A DNA stretch of 28,350 bases, taken from assembly GCA_004352715.1 (NCBI GenBank), contig SCFE01000010.1, positions 1,838,245-1,866,594 on the forward strand. Direction: 5' to 3'. This stretch comes from Hofstenia miamia. Its lineage: Eukaryota > Xenacoelomorpha > Acoela. This document shows positions 10,986-20,381 of the stretch, one piece after another; position 1 is the stretch's first letter, and every line of letters starts with the position of its first letter. The notes beneath the pieces were generated by a model. The model saw only the letters and a program-made list of their open reading frames with translations. It was not told the DNA's origin and searched no databases. The translations under genes were made by a program, and so were the position numbers.

Positions 10986-12946
10986 GAAATTAGTCATATT
11001 TTGTCGGCTACCTAATTGAATTTCCTCAGTTGTGATTGCTACAAAGAGACTTCAAGTAATATTATCAAAATATTTGATGTAACTAATAATAAAACTACAG
11101 TGTCCTTTACTTGAGTTCAGTTGCGCAACATTGCATTTGAAATTGTTGACGGTTTGAATAATCTTTTAATAAATTATTGCTGATTTTCTGTGGAGGCTCA
11201 ATCTCTATGCATCCTTTGTTTTGGAATAATTGCTTAAACATCCGACGTTGTCTTGATTAAGCTGTTCGAAGGCCTAGAAGCTACGGTTGGCATGCTTTAA
11301 ACAGGACCTGTTTAAAACAACTATTTTTTTGCAGTGGTTTCTTAAATGTTTTTTTTCAAATTTATATAGGAAAATTTGGACAATTATTTATGGGTTTCGT
11401 CCATTCATACTTTTATAACCGATTTTTTCAAAAAAATAGCAAAACTTGCATTTTGTTTACGTGTATGAAACAAAAAATGAATGTTGATAAGTTTATCATA
11501 ATTCAATGTTTACCAATGTATGTATTTTTAGCAGAATTTTCGTACTTTAAGCTGGTTTTGTCGAAAAGCAAAAAAACAATGTTTTAAACGTTTAAAACTT
11601 TTTTTTTGTAAAAAATACACTTTTTGCCAACCCTGCTAGAAGCACTGGTTTTTAAGTTCGTTAAATTTCTTTGAAATTCTATTCAAAATATTCATAAGCG
11701 TCTCTAAGTTTATATCCATAAGAATCTCAAAAGTATAGCAATAGAATATTTACTTTGGATGCACTGGCAAAATATTATACAATTCAGAACTATCACGCAA
11801 TGGAAAATGTGTATGCTAGTGATGCGCAACTACCGCTTTTAGCAGCAATTTAGAGTAGAAGCCACGATTACCGTGGCCGACTAAAATATATCTCCCGGCT
11901 ACGCGCTATACAGCAAAGGTATTCACAAGCTCTATAGTGTTCTAAGTCTCCATTATTTGATTGAACCATTGCAACTCGCTAGGGTCTCCCGGGACTAAAT
12001 TCATTATGCAGAAAACTTTTAGGATGAAATCATGTAAGAGAACATTAAGCTGTTTGCGTTAGGACTTTGCTGAGTAACTAAAGTTTATAATTAAGATAAA
12101 GTTTGATTCATTCTGCCACGTCACAACATTTTAAATTATTTCAGTTGTATGTTAATAGTGCGTATCATCACTCTAGTGTTAACTGACTGACAATTTGCGT
12201 AAGAGCGCCAATAATTTTAATCAAACGCTTGTGTATATTTTTTGTTTTCAGAAAGAAATTTAATGACAATGGTAAATGTTTTTCAAATTTTTTATAATTT
12301 GTTAACACGTTTTCACAGCTTTGGGTGAAGTGAGATAAAGAAAATTACTTCAAAACATTTATTGAAAATATTTCTCATTACTTAGCCTATGTGAACGTGG
12401 GCCCAATCCGACCCACAGCTTACCTATATCTCCACAACTAGCATCCCAATGCAATGCCAAATAAATTTTTTAAAAATTAAACAAGTCGTTTTACCTTGAT
12501 CGGCAAAATTTACTCCAATAATCATCAACAGCAACAAAACACTAGAAAAATGTGAATTCTTTGAAAAATAACAACATCTAATTAAGAATATCTTGTTGTG
12601 TACAAACTGCAAAACAAACTAATATAATATTTGCAAATTACCTAAAATATACTGTTTTGCAAGAGTGGTTAAAATTGTAGACTGCAATTCATTTAATTTT
12701 TAGCAGGATGGACCACTGCTCACGTATGTCGGTGTATGGCACACCTTTATACGTCAGTATATTAAAATTATTTCACTCTAAATGAAAACATCAATTCAGC
12801 ATCACTGTAGACAAGACAACAACTTGGAACACGGAACAACTTTGTGACCATAATGGGTCCCCAATTTTCAAGAATTTTTTTCAAATTTATTTACAACTTT
12901 AAATTTTAGAAGTCCTTCTTCACATAATAAAATTCAATTTTTTTAG

Positions 12947-13225
12947 AAACTCAGTGTAATGCACTTTACAGTCAACGCATGTCATGTACAAATACAGATC
13001 GATATGGAGCCTACCTCGAAGTTAGTGAAGAGAGCTGTGTTAAACAAGGGTGCTGCTATGATGAAACAGTTTCAATGCATTATCTTATAAGAAAAACGTC
13101 TGCTGACTACTTTGGAGGCTCACAACATGTGGACTTTCGTGAAATACGCAAGATTCAAATGGATGTCATAAGATTTCTTAGAAAAAATCCCGTTCCCCAA
13201 TGCTATTTGAAAAAAAATTTCTATG
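12947..13225 (+). CDS. Trefoil gene exon 2: trefoil module 2 with enlarged last loop
   Basis: The acceptor is TTTTTTAG and the frame continues from exon 1 in phase 1. The exon encodes residues 79-171. Module 2 spans residues 82-164, with cysteines C-x9-C-x16-C-x4-CC-x48-C. The order and the double Cys (VKQGCCYDE) are trefoil-like. However, the loop between the fifth and sixth Cys is 48 residues instead of about 10, and the second-to-third gap is 16 instead of 9-11. The inserted part is charged, with DFREIRKIQMDVIRFLRK likely helical, and contains no Cys. The exon is one uninterrupted coding block, so the insertion is not an unspliced intron inside this assembly. The donor GGTAAGA leaves one base of the next codon (phase 1). 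Confidence 0.85.
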
Positions 13226-15376
13226 GTAAGAATTGCATTATGTTTGAACCATTTGATTGCATCCTTCCCTTACAAAATTTAGATTTGACATTTCTATAAC
13301 TATTAACATTGTCTTAAGGCTGTAGTCGTTTCAATTTGCTTTAGGAACAATTAAGTTGGCATAGACCGTGATCTAAAAATCCTAAGAAGGTTCTATCTTA
13401 TTTATTTAAGAATTATTAAAGAACACGTGACAAAGTATTTAGTTTTAGTTTTATCATAACTTTTAGATTGAACTGAAAAAATGTTCACTACATTAAATTC
13501 AGTGGTGAAATTTAGAAATTGCTTTGAATTACGTTTTGTAACGCATAGAATATGCTACACATCTGAATTTGCTTTTAATCGCCATTTTTTATGCACAGAA
13601 TACTGCAAAACGGCTTATGCCGTCGATAGTAAACGGTAGAGACGGAATATTNNNNNNNNNNNNNNNNNNNNNAAGAAGGTTCTATCTTATTTATTTAAGA
13701 ATTATTAAAGAACACGTGACAAAGTATTTAGTTTTAGTTTTATCATAACTTTTAGATTGAACTGAAAAAATGTTCACTACATTAAATTCAGTGGTGAAAT
13801 TTAGAAATTGCTTTGAATTACGTTTTGTAACGCATAGAATATGCTACACATCTGAATTTGCTTTTAATCGCCATTTTTTATGCACAGAATACTGCAAAAC
13901 GGCTTATGCCGTCGATAGTAAACGGTAGAGACGGAATATTTAACTTGTTTGCATTGTAATTCCTAGAATTGCACTTGTACTTACATGTTTGAAAGCAATA
14001 ATAATTAATATACATGGTTTTTTGAAATTTTTCACTGAAGTCTCACATAGTTTTCATACGGTGCTTCCTAATAATATTTAAAAAAAATAATAACTTTTTT
14101 TTAATAGGCTTTATTGGTAAATTGACACTAAATACAAAAATTAATAAAATGTCAATGAGGACCGACATGTTGGGAATAAACAAATAGCATGTTTCGAGCA
14201 CGAATTTCCTTGTTCATATCTTTGCATAAAACGTTCCTAGAAGAGGTCTCGGGGCTGAGGCTTTACTGACTTCGAGAATGAAATAAAAAAGTTCGCCAAC
14301 AGAACAAAGCGATTCTAAAAGAATGTCATGTCTTTTCTAAAACGAACAATATTTTGAGATCTCAAACCAGGTCGTAATGGTACATAGAGGGAAAGATAGG
14401 AAAAAGGCTCTAAATCGTAATATCCATTTAGCATTTTGTTAAAAAATAATAAATCCATCAGCTGAAGTTTGTAGGCTATAGGAAGCAGTTTTAGTCGATT
14501 TAGACGTTTTCAATACAATTGCTACATCGTCCTTGAAATTTAAAAGCATTAATTGTAAATTACTTATTGCCATTAAAAATTTTTCAATTATTAACCAAAA
14601 TACTTCATGTATTAGAGATGTCATGACAAATATGAAGAAAGCCTATTGAGAGCATCTTTGCTTAGGCTTATACAATGAAAGTATAAATTTGTGATCGATT
14701 ATTCATCTGAAATAGTTCAATTCATTTGTTTACCTATACTTTTGGAAACTGCGAATTCAGTTTGCGGCATTTGAACTATCATCAATAATTGTTTTCATTC
14801 TTTAATAATTCAATATTATTGCAATAATTGATATTTTTTGCTGAAAAAATATAAATAATTGAATTGGGAGATTCAAAAAAATAATGTATTTCCCAGTAAT
14901 AAATACTATTTCAATACAAAATTTAACATCTTTGTTAGCGAAAGTTGTCGACAAATCACTATATGTTGCAATATATTTTTGGTGTTGAATTTCTGTACAA
15001 TAACATGCAATATAACTGAGATTGTTATTTGCTAAGTTTCTTAGCATAGCTTGTATAAAATAAGCAACAAGTAAATCTTCGCATAACATTTGGCCCCATA
15101 CTGCTAGATTTAGTTTTCCATTATCAGACACAAACACAATAGCATTGATTAGCTGACGCCTGCTAAAACAGAATTAGCAAAGTTCCAGAAAATAGGAAAC
15201 TAATGTAAAAATATTTTGCAATAACTTCGCAAATTATTCCTGGGGAAAAATGTGATTAAAAGTTATTATCAAGTGTAAGTTGCAAGAATTATGCTCCTAA
15301 ACAAGGCACTTTAGCTTTAATGTATTAACTTGCTTTTATAAAAAGTTTACATGTAGCATGTGATGCCTCCATTTAG
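13226..15376 (+). other. Trefoil gene intron 2 (phase 1)
   Basis: It runs from GTAAGA to ATTTAG at 15376. It includes a 21-base N run (13652-13672) with an identical 268-bp repeat on each side, so the true intron is shorter than shown. A - strand ORF of 111 codons (14802-15137) inside it is discussed as a separate finding. Confidence 0.75.
13384..13940. repeat. Identical 268-bp copies flanking a 21-N gap (assembly artefact)
   Basis: Positions 13384-13651 and 13673-13940 read the same, separated only by 21 Ns. Exact identity in non-coding DNA next to a gap points to failed merging of overlapping contig ends, not a biological tandem repeat. Confidence 0.9.
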
Positions 15377-15532
15377 ATGGTCGTTGCGCTGTTCCTAATG
15401 AAGAAAGAAGACCATGTGGGAATAGCATTGGAAACGTTACATACGATGACTGTATGAATTATAACTGTTGCTACAGCAAAGTGCTGGACAATGAAATGCA
15501 TTGTTTTAAAAAAGACTATAAATACGATACAA
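15377..15532 (+). CDS. Trefoil gene exon 3: canonical trefoil module 3
   Basis: The exon follows ATTTAG and encodes residues 172-223; both ends are in phase 1. Module 3 spans residues 175-214 with spacing C-x9-C-x11-C-x4-CC-x10-C, close to the standard trefoil consensus (RRPCGN before the third loop, NCCYS at the double Cys). An N-V-T site at residues 191-193 is a possible N-glycosylation site. The donor is AGTAAGT. The 1-1 phase and 156-base length make this a symmetrical one-exon-one-module unit, which is easily duplicated or shuffled. Confidence 0.87.
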
Positions 15533-15985
15533 GTAAGTGTATTCCTGCGTTACTACATGTAAATGAGAAACTATATTGTCAATATGAAAAATTAATTACA
15601 TTTTAGCACTGTTATGTACTAAAATTGCGACTGAATATTATGCAATGCATTAGAATTTTAATAATGTCGTGTAAACTAATTCAGAAAGTAGTATGATTTT
15701 CTTTTCTTAATGAATTCTTTACAAAATTTAAAGTATTGAATAGAAGAATTGCATCCGAGTAGGTTGGGAGTAGAAGTGTATTGGGAAAACCAACAGATAT
15801 GATGTCATACTCTGCTTCCATAAATCCATCATTGCAGTAATAATTTTTTCGAGAAATGGCTTTGTTAATTAGCAAAAGTCTATGACTTTCCAATATTCTA
15901 TAATTTTCTTTTTCATGTATTCTTTTATAACTTCTTTCTTGAATAAACAAGAACTTATGCTAATAAAATTTAATGTTCTATCTAG
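15533..15985 (+). other. Trefoil gene intron 3 (phase 1)
   Basis: This 453-bp intron runs from GTAAGT to ATCTAG. An overlapping - strand ORF (15681-15950) has no recognisable domain and I treat it as chance. Confidence 0.75.
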
Positions 15986-16117
15986 ATATTGAGTGTCGCT
16001 TGAATTACCAGGATAGCCTGCCAATGTATCAGTATGGAAAAAATGATATTGCATGTCTTTCAGCTGGATATTGCTTCGAATCTCCTAATATTTGTTATAT
16101 GGGTATTAGCTCACTTG
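15986..16117 (+). CDS. Trefoil gene exon 4: four-cysteine degenerate trefoil module 4
   Basis: The exon follows TATCTAG and encodes residues 224-267; both ends are in phase 1. Its cysteines are at residues 227, 247, 253 and 260: C-x19-C-x5-C-x6-C. Aligned to a trefoil, these are the first, third, fifth and sixth. The second is absent, and the fourth, normally in the CC pair, is Tyr (AGYCFE). Because trefoils pair 1-5, 2-4 and 3-6, both members of one disulfide are gone while the other two pairs could still form. The donor is GGTTAGT; reading through would meet a stop at 16120. An assembly duplicate of most of this exon lies at 16304-16425 and should not be counted as a fifth module. Confidence 0.8.
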
Positions 16118-16589
16118 GTTAGTATTGATTCTGGATAATTAAGTTATAAATCTATTTTTATAATTACTACTTCATTAATAAATGGATGCAATTCTCTAAT
16201 TCTACATGTACAGCTTAAGCATCAGAATTTTCCAAAACACAAATCATATCTACATATATGAAGGTTATGATCACTAAGGTCANNNNNNNNNNNNNNNNNN
16301 NNNCGCTTGAATTACCAGGATAGCCTGCCAATGTATCAGTATGGAAAAAATGATATTGCATGTCTTTCAGCTGGATATTGCTTCGAATCTCCTAATATTT
16401 GTTATATGGGTATTAGCTCACTTGGTTAGTATTGATTCTGGATAATTAAGTTATAAATCTATTTTTATAATTACTACTTCATTAATAAATGGATGCAATT
16501 CTCTAATTCTACATGTACAGCTTAAGCATCAGAATTTTCCAAAACACAAATCATATCTACATATATGAAGGTTATGATCACTAAGGTCA
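15997..16589. repeat. Identical 286-bp copies flanking a 21-N gap, duplicating exon 4
   Basis: Positions 15997-16282 and 16304-16589 are the same, separated by 21 Ns (16283-16303). The second copy lacks the splice acceptor and the first eleven bases of the exon. It is almost certainly an assembly artefact. Confidence 0.9.
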
Positions 16590-17330
16590 CAATATACCAA
16601 AATTATGCATTTGACATTTATAAGAATACGTATATGAAAATTAATGTTATGATATTGATTCTTTATATTTACGCCCAAATGTACTTGATTAAAACTCCCA
16701 TAGACCACTAACAATAGTAATGCAATAATAAATTTATGCTGTTTCCTTGGTAATTTCCTATAGTGCTTGTAGTTAAATCCTAATAAGTTATTCTTTAATA
16801 ATTTTTGATTCTCATTATACGATCTTACATGGCATAGAATGTAGTGTCATCAAAATTTTAGAACTCAAATCCCAAACCGAATCTATGTTGAATTCGAATT
16901 GGGATTTGATTGCGTGGGTGGACCTAGAATTTTCTTGTGCCGCATTTAATTTTTGAAGCTGAAATTACTTCATAATCAACTGAATGTGTGAAGGGTGTAA
17001 GTAACATTTCTCTATTGAATTCTTCTAATGTAGAATAACCTGCTAGGGTCTTTCATGCTTCAAGACGTTTGCTATCAATAACTATTAGCAAACGATGTTT
17101 TCGAAATGGAAATGGTATATTTTGAATTTAGATTTGGATTCGTGAATCCATCGCCTTATCATTCATATTCGAATTGGACACAGGGAACTAATAGTGTGCA
17201 TGACTTCTTTTGAAATATAAATTATATCGAAGTTGTATTGTTTAAAACCGATATTTAATAATATAAATTTATTTTAATGTTAAATAATTGAGGGACATCG
17301 ACTTTAAGGATAATCACGTTTTTTATTTAG
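16118..17330 (+). other. Trefoil gene intron 4 (phase 1)
   Basis: It runs from GTTAGT to TTATTTAG at 17330, and its apparent length is inflated by the gap duplication. It contains an 11-bp perfect inverted repeat (TCAAATCCCAA near 16865 and its complement near 16899). I see no other structure. Confidence 0.65.
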
Positions 17331-17404
17331 CTGAACATCACAGAAAATTGGAGATTGAACGTCAGAACTATTTAAAAGGAGTTCCAATCAGTAATACTTT
17401 TTAA
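17331..17404 (+). CDS. Trefoil gene exon 5: short charged C-terminal tail
   Basis: After TTATTTAG the frame continues in phase 1 for 24 codons to TAA at 17402-17404. It encodes residues 268-291, a Cys-free hydrophilic tail (HHRKLEIERQNYLKG). No membrane anchor is present, so the protein would be secreted. An alternative is a donor GTAATA at 17391, also in phase 1, which could join a short exon at 18253-18281. The absence of any AATAAA between 17405 and about 18.88 kb leaves this open. I favour 17404 as the stop because the GTAATA donor is weaker than the gene's other donors. Confidence 0.6.
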
Positions 17405-18359
17405 AATGTTAATTAGAATGAGTATTTTATGCTTAAACTTATAAAATATTGTTAATTGTAGTAAAACTGCATTAATATCTGTCAAAAATGCTGTTTTCAG
17501 AACAGATATTTGTTTTATTGTTATTCAAAATGATGCGTATGAAATATAATATAGTTTGAACCAGAACTGATTGGTTATATATATATACAGTATATATATA
17601 TATATTAGAGTAATGACTATTAACACCAAAGTAAACATTTTAGCTTCTTCATCTTGGGAGAATTTGAGAACAATTGCATTTAAATTGAAATGCATAAGAC
17701 ATATATTTCTCACACCTCTATTTAAAAGAAAAATATTACAGGATGGAGCAAATGTCACAAAATTTTTGTGTTGCCAGATAACTTTTAAAATATTGTTCTG
17801 TTCAGGTTTAAAGAATGTATAAATTCAACAAATATCCAAATTTTTTGATGATTTCTTTACATATTACTTAAGTTCTCAGAATTCATGAACAAATTAATAT
17901 ATCCAAAATCTGAAACACTAAGAAATAGAAACGTGCTTTCTTTTTCACGTATCATTCAAATTTTACTTGAATTATCTGTGTTTTATAATATGTTCCTGTT
18001 GTAAAAATCTCTGTTTTTCCTAAACGTACACAGTGATGAAGCTTAAATAGTCTGTCTAGTGAAAGAGAAATAGTTGGATTTAATTGCTGCTCTCATGATT
18101 TTCAGCGTTGAAACTAAGTCTAGACCTTATATCTGCCTTTTTTACAGTTTGGGTCATAAAATGAGAAATTACTAGTTCTTGGTTTAGGTCTGCGCCTAGT
18201 TTTAGTGAATATTTTATTTCATAAATGAAAATATATAAATAATCGTTTTCAGGTGTCAGTTATCAGGGGAAAGCTAATTGAATACCGCTCTTCATCTAAT
18301 TTACATGGCGTCAGTCAATGTGAAAATTTGTCATTTCGCATTCAAAGCAACTGTGGTTA

Positions 18360-18440
18360 AGAATCTCAATCCTTGCACGGTTAGAGCAGAGGATGTTGTG
18401 GTTGTTTCCAAGGCACTGGGTTCAATTGATAGTTTGAACA
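18360..18440 (+). repeat. Possible tRNA-derived SINE head or tRNA-like relic
   Basis: GGTTAGAGCAG resembles a D-arm/A-box end, and about 35 bases later CTGGGTTCAATTG resembles a B box (GGTTCAA). No clean cloverleaf folds, because the T stem does not pair, and no poly(A) or target duplication is evident. Low confidence. Confidence 0.25.
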
Positions 18441-18520
18441 AAATTGAGTTTGGGCTGAATTTTGTGTTTGCGTTTAGACTGATTTTGCATTTGTGTTTAA
18501 ACCAATTCGACAAAATTTCG

Positions 18521-19111
18521 ACAATTTATTTCTCCAATGAGGAATACAATAACTTTGATTTTTATCACTAAGCTCAATTTTGGCATTGTAAATACAAATT
18601 TTCGTCTAATTTTTTAATGAAAAATATAGTTTTCATCCAATGCTCCTGTGAAGGGGCACCTTAAAAACTATCTCCATAAATAATCATGCTATGTAAATTA
18701 TAGTGAAAAAATCGAATTCAGTGTAAAAAAATTAGTTTATTCTTAAATTTTTGCATAAATGTATTCAGTTGTCTTGAAAAATAGACAACTCAAATGTTGC
18801 TAAAATTCCATTACTTTGAATGAATTTACTTCAAAATCAATCATGTACAAACGTTCACTCTTAATGTTTCCTAATTTTCTGAATAAATTCGTACACAAAA
18901 TTTAGAATAAACTAATTTTTTTACTGTTAGTTCGAATTTTTAACTTTTAATTAAACAGCATGATTATTTAGGGTGCCCCTTCACAGGGGCATGGGATGAA
19001 ATCTATATTTTTCATTAAAAAATTAGATGAAAATTTGAATTCACAATGCCAAAATTGAGCGTAGTGATAAAAATCAAAGTTACTGCATTCTTCATTGCAG
19101 AAATAAATTGT
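18521..19111. repeat. Near-palindromic foldback, arms of ~240 bp, loop ~110 bp
   Basis: The left arm (18521-18767) matches the reverse complement of the right arm (18879-19111). Examples are CTGTGAAGGGGCACC on the left against GGTGCCCCTTCACAG on the right, and AAAAAAATTAGTTTATTC against its inverse. The loop contains a smaller hairpin, TTGTCTTG...ATAGACAA. The arms have diverged by scattered changes. It could be a foldback DNA transposon or an inverted pair of one repeat. I found no clear target duplication at the outer ends. Confidence 0.75.
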
Positions 19112-20336
19112 GAATATGAGTGGTTCAATACTTATGACCTGCATTAACTGCACTTGTGTTAATTTGTATGCAGTGTTGTGCAATAGTAAATTGTTTAAAT
19201 TTTTTGAGTAATTTTTCAAGACCTCGGCATAAGCATGACCAAGGTCTGGCTAACATCCACTTATGTCCCAAAAGCATTTAAATATTTCAATTATGTTATA
19301 TTTGCAGATCTATTTGAATCACTTTGTTATCAACATTTTAATTGCATTTTAATCTTAATTATTGATTTTCCAAGTTTTAATTTTTTTGTCCTCCGGCAAA
19401 TGTATTTTGCATACCGTTCTTCAAAATGGCCTGAGATTTTCAGATTCATTTTATTAAATGCTTTGCAATGAGTGTAAAAAATCTATAAATTTACCTCATA
19501 CCTTCATCTTCGACCAAAAAAGCTATAAACAATTGAATTTTTTTTAAATGTTTGTTTCAAAATATTACCAATATCGGAAATTAATGAGAAAACCTATATA
19601 CATACACACACTGCTTCTTTGTTAAATGCAGATGTGTTTTTAATACTTATATACAACGAATTATGTGACAACACACATGAGTCAATGAGATTTCAATATT
19701 AGGAAGTACTATTAATACGATATATCACGCCATTTTTTCGTTTTCTCTGCCAAGTTACACCAGGACCAAGCAAGTGGAATCTTCATAAACGGTCTTTGCT
19801 TGTAGCAGAAAAAATTTAGATGGTAGAAGTATTGCAACAATGCATTGCTGATTAAATTTAAAAAGATATTTTTTTGTCATTTGCAAAGTTTAGGTTTCAA
19901 GTGAATTTTTTCTTGTCTTTAAAATACTAATTAAAACAATTTCTTCTAATAAAACAGCATACATTAGGACCGGTAATAAACTTCATACATTCGAAACATA
20001 CATCCAACATTGAGCACCTGCACAAACATTTACACAAATATTGATTATATTAGTATACATTGTACATATTAATTTGTATTTAATTATTTGTTTATATTTT
20101 ATTATTTTGTAATGTGTTAGTTTGTAGATATTTTGTATACATACATTGTGCAATAAATTTGCTTTGACTCTTATAACGGCTAATTAAAAATATTTTTTCA
20201 CCTTTATTTAGTAGGTTTATTATTTGAATCCACTTGGTTATAGTTAGAGTGTTAACAAAATGTGCTGTTGAAGATTTTATTCATTTCCAAAATATATATA
20301 TATATATATGTTATTTATATCAATATATTAATATAG

Positions 20337-20381
20337 GATTGCCCTGCTGGCTTTGCAGATCATGGAGCATTCTGTTATGAA
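20337..20381 (+). pseudogene. Orphan exon start resembling the gene 1 family, cut off by a retroelement
   Basis: A TA-rich tract ends in ATATAG, a usable acceptor. The next 15 codons read DCPAGFADHGAFCYE. In the family of gene 1 as I know it, the N-terminal module begins with this kind of CPxGFxDxGxxC motif, upstream of the GYHxVGCC module. It therefore looks like the front exon of a second copy. The reading continues without a stop straight into Penelope-like RT sequence (IKFTCELED), so the original exon appears interrupted at about 20382. A C-type lectin start (CPxGW...SCY) is an alternative reading. Confidence 0.45.

Larger units (their letters stand above)
9826..12946 (+). other. Trefoil gene intron 1 (phase 1)
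   Basis: The donor is GTAAGT and the acceptor is TTTTTTAG, ending at 12946. The 3.1 kb contains the hAT relic 10285-10985. Short ORFs elsewhere in it (11390-11587, 12424-12612) have no recognisable features. I see no further exon. Confidence 0.75.
17405..20336. other. Intergenic region with repeats only
   Basis: Nearly 3 kb of AT-rich DNA. It holds a TA microsatellite (17578-17606), a possible tRNA-like/SINE fragment (about 18360-18440), the near-palindrome 18521-19111, and a TA run just before the orphan exon. The ORFs at 17571-17822, 18278-18571, 18968-19219 and 19235-19471 have no recognisable motif; the second and third are largely palindrome sequence. Confidence 0.55.

Noticed and set aside
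16304-16425. Fifth trefoil exon
   Set aside because: Identical to exon 4, placed right after an N gap and lacking an acceptor; an assembly duplicate.
18278-19219. ORFs within and beside the palindrome
   Set aside because: Their sequence is explained by the inverted-repeat arms, and no protein family is recognisable.
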